From Georgenia daeguensis (GTDB lineage: Bacteria > Actinomycetota > Actinomycetes > Actinomycetales > Actinomycetaceae): a DNA stretch of 64,000 nt. Positions 23,077 through 32,033 of the stretch are shown here, piece after piece; the stretch's first letter is position 1, and the number at the start of each line of letters is the position of its first letter. Below the pieces are notes generated by a model. That model had not been told where the DNA came from, searched no databases, and was given only the letters and a program-made list of their open reading frames with translations. Location: NCBI RefSeq assembly GCF_039537705.1, contig NZ_BAABBA010000018.1:25092-89091 (forward strand), written 5' to 3'. A program made the translations under genes and the position numbers.

Positions 23077-24648
23077 GTGCCCCGTTCCCCTCGCCGTCCG
23101 CTGCTCGTCGGCCTGAGCGCCGCCTGCGCCGGCACCCTCGGGCTGACCCTCGCCGCCGTCCCGGCCTCCGCCCACCGGCCGGCCGAGCCCGACCCGCTCG
23201 TCGACTCGCTCACGGCCGTGCCGGAGGTCGCCGGACCGGTCGCCGAGACCGACGAGAGCCACCTGTGGTCCTCGATGGAGCGCGCCCGCGAGCCGTTCGA
23301 CGTCGCCGACCGCGGCTACGTCGAGGAGGAGTACTTCCTCTCCGGCACCGCCAACGTCTACGACAGCGCCGGCGGCGAGCTCCAGGTGGTCGACGAGGCT
23401 GTGCCCTACGTCAACAACATCCTCGTGCGGCGGCCCACGGAGAGGTCGGACTCCTCGGGCGTCGTCCTGGTGGACATCCTGAACGCCTCCAACGGCTTCC
23501 CGGGCGAGGACCACTGGCGCCGCATGTGGGACTGGGCGATGGAGGAGGGGCACACCGTCATCGGGGTCACCTCCAAGCCGATCCAGGTGGACGCGTTGAA
23601 GAACTACGACCCGGAGCGCTACGCGGAGCTGACCTGGGACGTCGCGGACGTCGAGCGCGAGCCGATCGTCGCCGATCCGGCCGACCCCGCCTCGTTCAAC
23701 CCGTTCATGGTCGTGCCCGGCGCCGAGGAGGGCCTCGCGTGGGACATCATCACGCAGGTCGGCACGCTGCTGGACGCCAAGGAGGGCCGCGACGTGCTCG
23801 GGGGCCAGAAGGCGAAGACCGTGCTGCTCATGGGCCAGTCGCAGTCGGGCGTCTACCTCAACACCTACGCCACGAACTTCCACGAGGCGGTGACCGAGGC
23901 CAACGGCGGGCCGGTCTTCGACGGCTACCTCAACAGCGTCGGCGCGGTGCTCGAGCGACCGCTGCGCCAGGGTGAGAGCGACGGCTTCGTCACGGTGCCC
24001 GGGTCCGAGCCGGAGCTGGACGTCCCGTTCATCACGGTCACCTCCGAGGGCGACGCCGGCCTCTTCGGCGCGCGCACCCTCGCGGAGAAGGACCTGCCGG
24101 CGAACCGCCGGCACTGGCAGGTGCCGGGCACCCCGCACACCGACCTGCTCTCCCCGGTCATCCCGGCGGACGAGGAGATCTACCAGTCCGGCCGGCTGCC
24201 CAACACCCAGGTCCACGACCCGGCGTTCCGGGAGGCGCTCAGCCTCTACCCACTCGAGCCGACGATCATCGCGGCCGCCGACGCGCTCGTGTCCTGGAGC
24301 GGGAAGAACCAGGAGGCTGCGCCGTCGCAGTGGTTCGACCAGGCCGACGGCGCGCTGGTCCGCGCCGAGGACGGCAACGTCACCGGCGGCGTGCGCTACG
24401 GCCTGATCGAGCACCCGCTCGGCCAGTACCTCGGCGGGGCCAAGCCGGGTGCGGTCTACGGCTCGGACGAGCTCATGACCGCCGAGGAGTTCGCGACGAC
24501 GTACGGGACCCGGGCCGAGTACCTCGCCCTCATCGCCGAGGTCGACGCCGCCCAGGTCGAGGCGGGGTACCTCACCGAGTGGGGTGCCGAGTACTTCCAG
24601 GACGTCGCCGGCACGCTCCTGGACCGGATCGGCGTCCCGGAGGCATGA
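23077..24648 (+). CDS. Secreted alpha/beta-hydrolase-domain protein
   Basis: A 523-residue exported protein with GTG start (AAGGAG upstream) and signal peptide PRRPLLVGLSAACAGTLGLTLAAVPASAH. The nucleophile elbow is LLMGQSQSGVYLNTYATNF, with Ser as the likely nucleophile; later HWQVPGTPHTD probably supplies the catalytic His. The overall layout (ANVYDSAGGELQVVDEAVPYVNNILVRRP early) fits the large secreted alpha/beta-hydrolase family PF20091, of unknown substrate. A LacI-type operator upstream suggests control by a sugar or nucleoside signal. Confidence 0.82.
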   Translation: MPRSPRRPLLVGLSAACAGTLGLTLAAVPASAHRPAEPDPLVDSLTAVPEVAGPVAETDESHLWSSMERAREPFDVADRGYVEEEYFLSGTANVYDSAGGELQVVDEAVPYVNNILVRRPTERSDSSGVVLVDILNASNGFPGEDHWRRMWDWAMEEGHTVIGVTSKPIQVDALKNYDPERYAELTWDVADVEREPIVADPADPASFNPFMVVPGAEEGLAWDIITQVGTLLDAKEGRDVLGGQKAKTVLLMGQSQSGVYLNTYATNFHEAVTEANGGPVFDGYLNSVGAVLERPLRQGESDGFVTVPGSEPELDVPFITVTSEGDAGLFGARTLAEKDLPANRRHWQVPGTPHTDLLSPVIPADEEIYQSGRLPNTQVHDPAFREALSLYPLEPTIIAAADALVSWSGKNQEAAPSQWFDQADGALVRAEDGNVTGGVRYGLIEHPLGQYLGGAKPGAVYGSDELMTAEEFATTYGTRAEYLALIAEVDAAQVEAGYLTEWGAEYFQDVAGTLLDRIGVPEA

Positions 24649-24672
24649 CGACCGGGCCCTGACCCGGCAAGC

Positions 24673-24700
24673 GTGCGGCCCCGCCGAGGCGGGGCCGCAC
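24673..24700. terminator. Hairpin terminator
   Basis: A 12-bp perfect stem (GTGCGGCCCCGC and its complement, loop CGAG) 25 bp past the hydrolase stop. Confidence 0.7.
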
Positions 24701-24740
24701 GTGCGTGCAGGACCGCCGGGACCGCGGGGACCGCCGGGAC

Positions 24741-24884
24741 TCAGCCCGGCACGGGCAGCTGACTGGGACTCCTGGCCCTGCTGCTCAGGTGCCGCTCCGA
24801 GGGTGAACCGGCAGCGGCACCGCGGCCGAGCTCCTCGATGGCGTCGAAGGAGCCGCCCGAGAGATGACGAGAGACCGCAGCCAT
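24741..24884 (-). CDS. Possible small ORF downstream of tsdR
   Basis: A 47-codon frame (MAAVSRHLSGGSFDAIEEL...) begins at ATG 24884 with GAGGGG 7 nt upstream and ends at TGA 24741-24743. It lies in the otherwise empty 24701-24926 stretch, in the same direction as the IclR gene. No family is recognised, and in GC-rich DNA a frame of this length can be chance. Confidence 0.2.
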   Translation of the reverse strand: MAAVSRHLSGGSFDAIEELGRGAAAGSPSERHLSSRARSPSQLPVPG

Positions 24885-24926
24885 CGCGTCGCCCCTCGCC
24901 CTCGACGGCGACTGCGCGAAATCGCT

Positions 24927-25703
24927 CTAACGCGCGACGCCGAGCTCCCGCGAGATGGTCAGGGTCATGTCGAGGAGAGCCCGGCCGACGCGCTCGAGCT
25001 CGGCGGGCGTCCCCTGGTCGTCGGGCAGGACGACCGACATCGCCAGCGGAAGTGGGTCGGTCGCCGTGTAGACGGGGGCCGCCACCGATGAGATGCCAGG
25101 TATGACGCCGCCGGAAGTCACGGCGTATCCGGCCTCCCGCACCTTCGCGGTCTCTGTGCGTACGCGTTCGTCCGTCCACGTCGAGCCCGCCCGTTTCTGG
25201 GCGGCCGTGATGGCGCTGCCGACCATGGGCTGAGGGAGGAACGACGCGAAGACGAGCCCGATGCTGGAGGCGAGGAGCGGCAACGTGGCCCCGACGCGGA
25301 CGGTCACAGCCAGCGGGTGGGACCCATGAGCCCATCTGACAACGATCGGCCCGTCGTCCCCCCACACGGCGACGTTGACGGAGTGCCCGGTCGTGTCGCG
25401 CAGGATGCTGGCGTAGTCCGAGGTGACGGCAACTTCGTTCGTGCGCCGAAGAGCCTCTGCTCCGAGCCGCCTCATCGTCGGCCCGAGGTCATACAGACCC
25501 GACGGGAGCTGGTAGGTCAGGCCCGTACGGCACAGGCTCACGAGATACCTGTGCGCCTTGCTCGGCTGCATCCCGCTGCCAAGGGCGATCTGTGAGAGCG
25601 ACATCGGCTGCCCACCTCGCTCAAGGGCAGTCAGCACCCGCATCCCCACCTCGACCGACTGAATTCCCTGTCGCTGCCCGTCCTCACCACCGTTCGCGGC
25701 CAT
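24927..25703 (-). CDS. tsdR: IclR-family regulator of the gamma-resorcylate operon
   Basis: A 258-residue IclR regulator. The winged helix reads GMRVLTALERGGQPMSLSQIALGSGMQPSKAHRYLVSL, and the effector domain reads VWGDDGPIVVRWAHGSHPLAVTVRVGATLPLLASSIGLVF, with GGVIPGISSVAAPVY near the end. ATG 25703 (MAANGGEDG) was chosen for its GGGGGAG ribosome site; MSGG at 25718 is an alternative. It is the last gene of the resorcylate cluster; RHA1 has an IclR-type repressor, TsdR, in its equivalent cluster. It probably binds near 31859-31874. Confidence 0.85.
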   Translation of the reverse strand: MAANGGEDGQRQGIQSVEVGMRVLTALERGGQPMSLSQIALGSGMQPSKAHRYLVSLCRTGLTYQLPSGLYDLGPTMRRLGAEALRRTNEVAVTSDYASILRDTTGHSVNVAVWGDDGPIVVRWAHGSHPLAVTVRVGATLPLLASSIGLVFASFLPQPMVGSAITAAQKRAGSTWTDERVRTETAKVREAGYAVTSGGVIPGISSVAAPVYTATDPLPLAMSVVLPDDQGTPAELERVGRALLDMTLTISRELGVAR

Positions 25704-25755
25704 TTCTCCCCCGCTCATACCCGACGACCTTCGCACCGCCGGTGACGGCACGAAC

Positions 25756-26667
25756 CTATCTTTCGGCAGGCGGCAGCACGATGTCGAAAGTGGTCTCGCT
25801 CCATGTGCCGTGGATCTGGCGGCCGTCGGGGGTGGGCTCGCCGGGCTGGTGCTGGGTGAAGGTCTTGACGAGGGAGTCCTTGACGCCGAAGACGGCGTCG
25901 GTGGCCAGCAGGGGGTCGCCCTCGACGAAGATGTGGGTGACCAGGCGCCGGTAGCCGGGGGCGGTGACCATGAAGTGCAGGTGGGCGGCCCGCATGGGCG
26001 AGCGGCCGGTGGCCTCGAGCATCTTCCCGACGGGGCCGTCGTGCGGGATGGGGTACGGCGTCGGGGTGACGCCCCAGAACCGGTAGGAGCCGTCGTCGTC
26101 GGCGAACAGGTGCGCCCGGCCGGCGGTGCGCCCGTCGGTGTACTGCACGTCGTAGAAGCCGTCGTCGTCGGCCTCCCAGACCTCGATGCGGGCGCCGGGG
26201 ATCGCCTTGCCGTCGGTGTCGCGCACCGTGCCGCTCACCCAGCAGGGTTCCCCGGCCGCGCCCTGGGCGATGTCCCCGCCGAGCTCGACCAGCGGGGCGT
26301 CGTCGACGAAGAAGGGCCCGAACACGGTGGCCTCGGTGACGTCTCCGGTGGCGGGCTGGTTGACGCAGATGGTCTCCATGGAGATGCCCAGGACGTCGGA
26401 GAGGAGGATGAACTCCTGGCGGGTGTCGGTGGTGATGTCCCCGCAGGCGCGCAGGAACTCGATCGCCGTCTCCCACTCGGCCTCGGTCAGCCGCACCTCG
26501 CGGACGAGGGCGTGGGCGTGACGGGCAACCGCCTGGAGGATCTCCTTGAGGCGCTCGTCCGGGGAGGACTCGAAGCTCGCGAGCACCTGCTCGGTGACGA
26601 GCCGCTCGCGCGCTTCCTGCTCACTGCCCTCGGGCGGCGCGGGGACGATGTCGACGGTGTCGGTCAT
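25756..26667 (-). CDS. tsdC: Hydroxyquinol 1,2-dioxygenase
   Basis: A 303-residue intradiol dioxygenase. It cleaves hydroxyquinol (1,2,4-trihydroxybenzene) to maleylacetate. The N-terminal dimerisation domain is followed by the Fe(III) core: ATVFGPFFVDDAP, GFYDVQY (Y172), TPYPIPHDGPVGKML (Y205) and RAAHLHFMV (H229, H231), the four expected ligands. Placement directly after maleylacetate reductase favours hydroxyquinol over catechol. It lies 30 bp downstream of tsdD and 52 bp upstream of tsdR. Confidence 0.92.
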   Translation of the reverse strand: MTDTVDIVPAPPEGSEQEARERLVTEQVLASFESSPDERLKEILQAVARHAHALVREVRLTEAEWETAIEFLRACGDITTDTRQEFILLSDVLGISMETICVNQPATGDVTEATVFGPFFVDDAPLVELGGDIAQGAAGEPCWVSGTVRDTDGKAIPGARIEVWEADDDGFYDVQYTDGRTAGRAHLFADDDGSYRFWGVTPTPYPIPHDGPVGKMLEATGRSPMRAAHLHFMVTAPGYRRLVTHIFVEGDPLLATDAVFGVKDSLVKTFTQHQPGEPTPDGRQIHGTWSETTFDIVLPPAER

Positions 26668-26696
26668 GGTTTCTTCCTTGTCCGGGTCTTGTTCGG

Positions 26697-27809
26697 TCAG
26701 GTTGCTGCGGGCGGGTCAGTGGGGGTCTGGCCCGCCTGCGCCCTGCGCAGCAGCGCTCGAAGATCAGTCACACCCACCGGCCGAGGATTCGATGGCGGGA
26801 TCTTCTCCAGGCAGAGCCGGGCGGCCTCGTCGACGTCGGTCTCGGACAGCCCAAGGGCGCCCAGCGACCGGGGGGCCCCGAGCACGTCGTACAGGGCGAG
26901 CAGGCTCCCTACGGCGGAGCCATGTCCGCCGAAGCCTGCGGAGGCCAACGCGCTCACGACCCGGGACGCCTCCTCAGGAGCGGAGGGTGTGTTGAACGCG
27001 AGAACGTGAGGCAGGACGACTGCATGCATCGCGGCGTGCTCCAGGTTGTACGCCCCGCCCAGGACGTGGCAGATCTTGTGGTGCATCCCGGAGCCGGCGG
27101 CGGCAAACGCCACGGCGGCGAGGTACGTCCCTTCGAGCGCCTGCCGCCTGGCGGTCAGGTCTCCTCCGTCGGAGACAAGGGTCGGTAAGGCTTGTGCCAG
27201 GGACCGCAGGCCCTCGACCGCGAGAGCGGTACTGACAGCGTTCGCCTGGGGCGCCCACAGCGAGTCCACGCAGTGGGCTACCGCGTTGAGCCCGGAAGCA
27301 ACCGTCATGGCCTCGGGAAGGGTCACGGTCAGTTGCGGGTCGTACACCACTGCGCGGGGGAGCACCACAGGATCGGCGCCGTTGACCTTGCGACCACCTT
27401 CCGTCAATCCCCACACGGGCGTGGCCTCCGACCCGGCGTAGGTGGTCGGAACAGCCAGGATCGGCAGCCTGTCCGAGAGGGCGACCGCCTTGGCGGTGCC
27501 GGTGGTGGAGCCGCCGCCGACGCTGAGCAGCAGGTCTGCGTCGTTCGACCTCGCCAGTGCGCGCGCCGCCTCGGCGACCTCCACCGGAACGTGCGGACGC
27601 ACACCGGTGAAGGTCGCTACCACGGGCAGCGAGGCGGCGAGCTCGCGAGCCAACGGCAGCTCCTGCTCGGTGGCGAGGAGGAGGACCCGGCTCGCGGAGA
27701 GCCGCTCGATCTCACCTGCAAGGGCTGTTCGCGCCGCACCGGTGCCGAGCACGACCCGCTGCGACCAGCTCTCGAAGACCGTCGGTTCCACGGCCGGGGC
27801 CTCACTCAT
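26697..27809 (-). CDS. tsdD: Maleylacetate reductase
   Basis: A 370-residue iron-type alcohol dehydrogenase family enzyme that reduces maleylacetate to 3-oxoadipate. Seen are the NAD-binding GGGSTTGTAKAVAL, the VPTTYAGSEATPVWG substrate segment and GMHHKICHVLGGAYNLEHAAMHAVVLPH. These are standard for MacA/TftE-like reductases. ATG 27809 overlaps the transporter stop by 4 bp (ATGA), indicating tight coupling. Confidence 0.93.
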   Translation of the reverse strand: MSEAPAVEPTVFESWSQRVVLGTGAARTALAGEIERLSASRVLLLATEQELPLARELAASLPVVATFTGVRPHVPVEVAEAARALARSNDADLLLSVGGGSTTGTAKAVALSDRLPILAVPTTYAGSEATPVWGLTEGGRKVNGADPVVLPRAVVYDPQLTVTLPEAMTVASGLNAVAHCVDSLWAPQANAVSTALAVEGLRSLAQALPTLVSDGGDLTARRQALEGTYLAAVAFAAAGSGMHHKICHVLGGAYNLEHAAMHAVVLPHVLAFNTPSAPEEASRVVSALASAGFGGHGSAVGSLLALYDVLGAPRSLGALGLSETDVDEAARLCLEKIPPSNPRPVGVTDLRALLRRAQAGQTPTDPPAAT

Positions 27810-29098
27810 TTCTGTCGGACCCGGACCTGAGGGACGAGCGCGGTGGCCGCCGCACCGACCAGGGCCGGGATGGCGAAGGCGTAGAAGTTCCACTGCGTCG
27901 ACAGCCCGGAGCTGAGCACGAGGGCGCCGAGGGTGGGGCCGACGATGGCACCCAGCCGCCCGACGGACAGCGCCCATGGGAGGCCGCTGGCACGAAGGTC
28001 GTCCGGGTACCGGGTGACGATGAAGGCGTTGCCGAGGATCTGGGAGCCGATGAACCCGAACCCGCTGACGAACATCAGCACGTAGAGGATCCACACCGTC
28101 GGGTTGAGGCTCATCAGCACAAGGCTCAACGTGCCCACCAAGAATGCGAGGACGACCACCCGCTTCGGGCCGATACGGTCGGCGACGTGCCCGCCGACGA
28201 TGACCCCTACCCCGACGCCGACCCACATCGCGGCCGTCTGCAGGAGCGCAGACCCGAGGGTGTAGCCGGCGGCCTGCATCATGCTGGGGAGCCAGGCGCT
28301 GATACCGAAGACGAGCAGCAGTCCGCAGAAGGACATCACCCAGAAGAGCAGAGTGGCGCCGCGGACGCCGGGAGCGAGCAGCGCCGCGAGCCCGAGCCAG
28401 CGCCCGGGGCGGCTCGTGTGGTTCCTCGGCTCGGGGAGGCCGTAACGCTCGGTGATGGCGCGGGCCTCGTCCGTCCGGCCGCGCCGGAGCAGGTGGGCAG
28501 GGCTCTCGGGCAGTCGCCGCAGGAAGGGGGCGACGAGCACGGCCGGGATCACGCCGAGGACGTAGAGCCACCGGTAGGAGGTCTCGGGCAGGAGCGCCGC
28601 CCCGGTGAGCGGGGCGAGCAGCGCACCGGCCGCATAGCCGCTCATGATGATGCCGATGTTGCGGCTGCGGCGTGCCGGGGCACTGAGGTCCGCGACGTAG
28701 GCGTTGACGGTCGGCAGCGCGACGCCGAGGCCGAGTCCGACCACGAGCCGCCCGACGCCGAACACCTCGGCGCTGGGCGCCGCGGCGCTGAGCAGCATGC
28801 CGACGGAGAAGACTCCGACGCTGGCGATGATGAGACGGAGGGGCCCGGTCCGGTGCACGACCGCGCCGGCCAGGGCGGCACCGACGAGCATTCCGAGTCC
28901 GACCATCGAACCGATGGCACCGGCGGCGATCGGGTCGACGCCGAGGCTGGGGTCCTGCAGCAGGGCCGGCACGGAAACGCCGTAGACCGCGAGGTCGAAG
29001 CCCTCGAGGGAGGAGACGACCCAGGCGATGACAAGGAGAAGCCTGCCGTCGAGGACCCGACGGGATGCCCGCTTGGGGCGGGCGCTGGTGGTGGTCAT
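27806..29098 (-). CDS. tsdT: Aromatic acid:H+ symporter (AAHS) MFS transporter
   Basis: A 430-residue, 12-TM transporter of the AAHS family. TM1 reads VIAWVVSSLEGFDLAVYGVSVPALL, with the family's conserved acidic EGFDL (GxD in TM1), and the loop between TM2 and TM3 is the degenerate GAVVHRTGPLR. Other marks are VGLGLGVALPTVNAYVADL and the LPESPAHLLRRGR loop. It most likely imports gamma-resorcylate, given its place between the hydroxylase and reductase genes. Confidence 0.9.
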   Translation of the reverse strand: MTTTSARPKRASRRVLDGRLLLVIAWVVSSLEGFDLAVYGVSVPALLQDPSLGVDPIAAGAIGSMVGLGMLVGAALAGAVVHRTGPLRLIIASVGVFSVGMLLSAAAPSAEVFGVGRLVVGLGLGVALPTVNAYVADLSAPARRSRNIGIIMSGYAAGALLAPLTGAALLPETSYRWLYVLGVIPAVLVAPFLRRLPESPAHLLRRGRTDEARAITERYGLPEPRNHTSRPGRWLGLAALLAPGVRGATLLFWVMSFCGLLLVFGISAWLPSMMQAAGYTLGSALLQTAAMWVGVGVGVIVGGHVADRIGPKRVVVLAFLVGTLSLVLMSLNPTVWILYVLMFVSGFGFIGSQILGNAFIVTRYPDDLRASGLPWALSVGRLGAIVGPTLGALVLSSGLSTQWNFYAFAIPALVGAAATALVPQVRVRQK

Positions 29099-29110
29099 GG
29101 GAGTCCTTTC

Positions 29111-30682
29111 CTACCTGGCCGAGGCCAGCGAGTGTGAGGTGGCCGTCAGGCCTCTCTCGAGGTCCTCCAGCAGCTGCCGGAGCTCGGCGGGAGTGGTGGC
29201 TGTGCCGTAGACGTAGAAGTCGGGCCGGACGAGGACGGCGGCCGCGGAGTTGGCGGCGAACCAGTCGGCGTAGGCGCCCTCGGTATCGGCGACGACACGG
29301 GCGGTGGTCTCGACGGGGCCGTGGTGAACGCCGCTGCCGGAGTCGAGCAGATGCACACCGACTCCTAGGGCCTCGGCGCCGTCAAGCAGCTCCGGCGTCA
29401 CTCCGCTGTGAAGGTCCGGACCCACGAGGAGCTGGAAGCCGTAGCCCAGGCGCTCGTCGAATCGCCCGGTCGCATCGTCGACCGTGACCGTGCCCTGGAT
29501 CATGAGCTGTCCGCGGGCAGGCGTGGCTCCCGTGGCGAGCAGACCCGGTCCGATGCCGGGGAAGACGAACTTGTCGGGCTTGTGGTTGGCCCTGCGGCGA
29601 GCGAGGAACTGCTCGTCCCGGACGGCGGCCGCCACGGGATCGCGCATCGTCTGGACGCTGCCGAGCTCCTTGCCCTTGAGGATGATGGCGCGGACGTGGG
29701 GTTCGCGCTCGGTCTGATAGGTGTCGAGCAGCCCGTCGTCACTCTGGCCGGCGAGGATGCGGTCCAGCTTGAAAGCGAGGTTCTGGGCGTCGCGGATGCC
29801 CGAGCACATGCCCTGCCCCAGGAAAGGAGACATCTGGTGCGCCGAGTCGCCCGCGAGGACCACCCGACCCTCGCGCCAGCGGTGCGCGATCCGGGACTGG
29901 AAGGTGTACGTGGCGACCCGGATCATCTCGGCGACGTCCTCGTCGATGAAATCCGCCACGCGGGCCCACACTCTCTCGGGCTGCGACTCGACGGGGAAGT
30001 CAGCCTCGGAGTTCAGCATGAAGCTGAACCGGTGGTGGTCGGGTCCGATGGAGATGATCGATTCGGGCTGGGCGGGGTTGCAGACCTGACGCGCCATGGG
30101 CAGGTTCACCGGTCGCTTGAGCCGGAAGTCGCACACCATCCAGGGCTCGGAGAACCGCAGATCCTCCATCTCGATACCGAGATGCTGGCGGGTGAAGCTG
30201 TTCCCACCGTCGCAGGCGATGACGTACCGGGCCTCGACCGGCCGCTCCGTGTTCTCGACGGTCAGCACCACCCGCAGGCCGTCGTCGTGCAGCGCCGTCA
30301 CCCGGGAACTGGTGCGGACCTCGACGTTGGGCAGCGCCTGGCACAGGTTGTCGAGGGCGTCCTCGAGGTCGGGCTGGTACATCATGTACCACTCCGCCCA
30401 CCCGCTCTTCCCCCGCTCGGCGAACTCGTGCTCGATCAGCAGCTCGCCGTCAGCATTGCGCCACTCGTAGTTCCGCTGAACGTGGACCTTCGGCAGCATC
30501 ACGTCCGAGATGCCGAGGCGGGCGAAGGTGCGCATGGTCTCGTCGTCGAAGATCGCCGCGCGGGGAAGGTTGTACAGACCGGGGTAGCGCTCGAGAACAA
30601 CCACATCGTGGCCGGCCTGACCGAGCAGCGCGGCGGTCACCATGCCGACCGGGCCGTAGCCGATCACAGCAACGTCGTACAT
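29111..30682 (-). CDS. tsdB: Single-component FAD resorcinol 4-hydroxylase (class A monooxygenase)
   Basis: A 523-residue flavoprotein hydroxylase of the MhpA/PheA class. It has the FAD GxGxxG motif VAVIGYGPVGMVTAALLGQAG at the N-terminus, the DG motif VIACDGGNSFTRQHLG, and the GD motif VVLAGDSAHQMSPFLGQGMCSGIRDAQNLAFKL. A thioredoxin-like C-terminal domain of about 130 residues follows. In RHA1 the TsdB enzyme is a single-component resorcinol 4-hydroxylase forming hydroxyquinol; this gene takes that position. No separate flavin reductase is present, which fits. ATG 30682 follows AGGAG. Confidence 0.9.
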   Translation of the reverse strand: MYDVAVIGYGPVGMVTAALLGQAGHDVVVLERYPGLYNLPRAAIFDDETMRTFARLGISDVMLPKVHVQRNYEWRNADGELLIEHEFAERGKSGWAEWYMMYQPDLEDALDNLCQALPNVEVRTSSRVTALHDDGLRVVLTVENTERPVEARYVIACDGGNSFTRQHLGIEMEDLRFSEPWMVCDFRLKRPVNLPMARQVCNPAQPESIISIGPDHHRFSFMLNSEADFPVESQPERVWARVADFIDEDVAEMIRVATYTFQSRIAHRWREGRVVLAGDSAHQMSPFLGQGMCSGIRDAQNLAFKLDRILAGQSDDGLLDTYQTEREPHVRAIILKGKELGSVQTMRDPVAAAVRDEQFLARRRANHKPDKFVFPGIGPGLLATGATPARGQLMIQGTVTVDDATGRFDERLGYGFQLLVGPDLHSGVTPELLDGAEALGVGVHLLDSGSGVHHGPVETTARVVADTEGAYADWFAANSAAAVLVRPDFYVYGTATTPAELRQLLEDLERGLTATSHSLASAR

Positions 30683-30843
30683 CGCGTCTCCTGTAAAGGG
30701 GTTGGGGAAGGGAGCGGCGCTGCGTCGCGCCGGTCGGCGGCTGCGGGCGGCACCGCCACGGTGCGGTCCCGCTGAGCGGCGCGCCTCGGACGGGACGGAG
30801 CGTCCGGACGGACCCGAGTTGGGGCTCTTGTGCGCCCCGTTCG

Positions 30844-31839
30844 TCAGGCGGTTGCGGCCACCGGCTGACGGTCACCGGTCGGGAGGTGCAGGAGGGACTC
30901 CGCGTTGCGGTGCGTGATCTTGGCGCGGTCGGCCTCGCTGATCGGGGCGGTACGGATGAACTCGGTGGCCTCTCCCATCGTCTCGAACGGGTAGTCCGTC
31001 GCGAACAGGATGTGGTCGGCCCCCAGCGCGAGCAGCGAGCACAGCAGAGGGGCGGACGAGCACACGCCGCTCGTCGTGATGTAGAGGTTGTGACGCAGGT
31101 ACTCGGACGGCCGCTCCCGCTCCAGCTCGATGCCGTGGTGGTTGTGGAAGCCCCACCGCGAGTCAAGTCGCCAAAGGGCATACGGGAGGCCCTCACCCAT
31201 GTGGCCGAGGAGCAGCTTGGCGTTGGGGAAGTCGTCGAAGACGCCTCCGAAGATCATCCGAAGGACGTGCGTGGCGGTGTCCACCCCCCAGCTCCACATG
31301 GGGCCGATCAGCTCCGGGTGGCCGGAGAAGACGTGCGCGGTGTCGACGCCGTTGGCAGGGTGGAGATAGAGCGGGACGTCGAGGTGCTGCGCCCGCTCCC
31401 ACACGACCCGGTAGCGCTGGTCGTCGAGGTAGGTGCCCTGGGTGTGGGCGTTGACAAGGGCACCGCGCATGCCAAGTTGCGTGACAGCCCGCTCGAGCTC
31501 GTCGGCGGCCGCGTTCGGGTCCTGCAGAGCCAGCGCTGCGAAGCCGGAGAACCGGTCGGGGTGCTCGGCGATGACACCGGCGAGAAAGTCGTTGACGGTG
31601 GCCGCCTTCTTCACCGCGAGCGCCGGGTCGGTCTCGGCCTGGATTCCCGGGGAGTTCAGGGAGAGCACCTGGACGTCGAGCCCAGCCGCATCCATCTCCG
31701 GCAGCCGCTCCTCGTTGATGTCCAGCAGGCGACGTGAAGCGTCAGCCCACGCCTGCGGCTGGGCGATGCCTGCGGTGGAGGCGCCGTAACCGACCAGGTC
31801 CTGAGTGACGAAGTGCTCTTCGAGGCCGATGATCTTCAC
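30844..31839 (-). CDS. tsdA: Gamma-resorcylate (2,6-dihydroxybenzoate) decarboxylase
   Basis: A 331-residue amidohydrolase-superfamily (ACMSD-type) non-oxidative decarboxylase that converts gamma-resorcylate to resorcinol. It has metal ligands in LEEHF (E7, H9), a His in PLYLHPANG, a catalytic region LLLGHMGEGLPYALWRLDSRW, and the Asp of ILFATDYPFE. The close general resemblance to known gamma-RSD sequences supports the substrate. The start is GTG 31839 with AAAGGAG upstream. It is the first gene of the operon. Confidence 0.9.
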   Translation of the reverse strand: MKIIGLEEHFVTQDLVGYGASTAGIAQPQAWADASRRLLDINEERLPEMDAAGLDVQVLSLNSPGIQAETDPALAVKKAATVNDFLAGVIAEHPDRFSGFAALALQDPNAAADELERAVTQLGMRGALVNAHTQGTYLDDQRYRVVWERAQHLDVPLYLHPANGVDTAHVFSGHPELIGPMWSWGVDTATHVLRMIFGGVFDDFPNAKLLLGHMGEGLPYALWRLDSRWGFHNHHGIELERERPSEYLRHNLYITTSGVCSSAPLLCSLLALGADHILFATDYPFETMGEATEFIRTAPISEADRAKITHRNAESLLHLPTGDRQPVAATA

Positions 31840-31858
31840 CGTGGCTCCTTTGCTTAAT

Positions 31859-31883
31859 GGTGTATCGGTTCACCCATAGTCAA
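31859..31883 (-). promoter_or_regulatory. Promoter and operator of the resorcylate operon
   Basis: On the minus strand a TTGACT -35 hexamer sits at 31883-31878, 39 nt before the tsdA start. Just downstream, GGTGTATCGGTTCACC (31859-31874) is an imperfect dyad with GGTG/CACC ends in the spacer/-10 zone, the position where an IclR repressor would act. Confidence 0.5.
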
Positions 31884-31984
31884 CGGAGTGAGGCGTGTGT
31901 GTCAAGGGCCACACAAGGTGTCTTGCAAGGGGCTTTGGTCCCAGGTGCGCGACCGAGGCCTCGGAGAAGGCGCCCGGATGCGAC

Positions 31985-32019
31985 GACGCCCCGGACCCGA
32001 CGTGCGGGTCCGGGGCGTC
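31985..32019 (-). terminator. Strong hairpin terminator
   Basis: A perfect 15-bp stem (GACGCCCCGGACCCG and its complement, 5-nt loop) lies 15 bp past the DoxX gene on the minus strand, separating it from the resorcylate promoter. Confidence 0.85.
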
Positions 32020-32033
32020 TGGCGAGAGCCGGG

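Noticed and set aside
23077..24648. Secreted protein as a polyhydroxybutyrate depolymerase or feruloyl esterase
   Set aside because: Only the GQSQSG elbow is shared. Length and the N-terminal domain fit the uncharacterised large alpha/beta-hydrolase family better.
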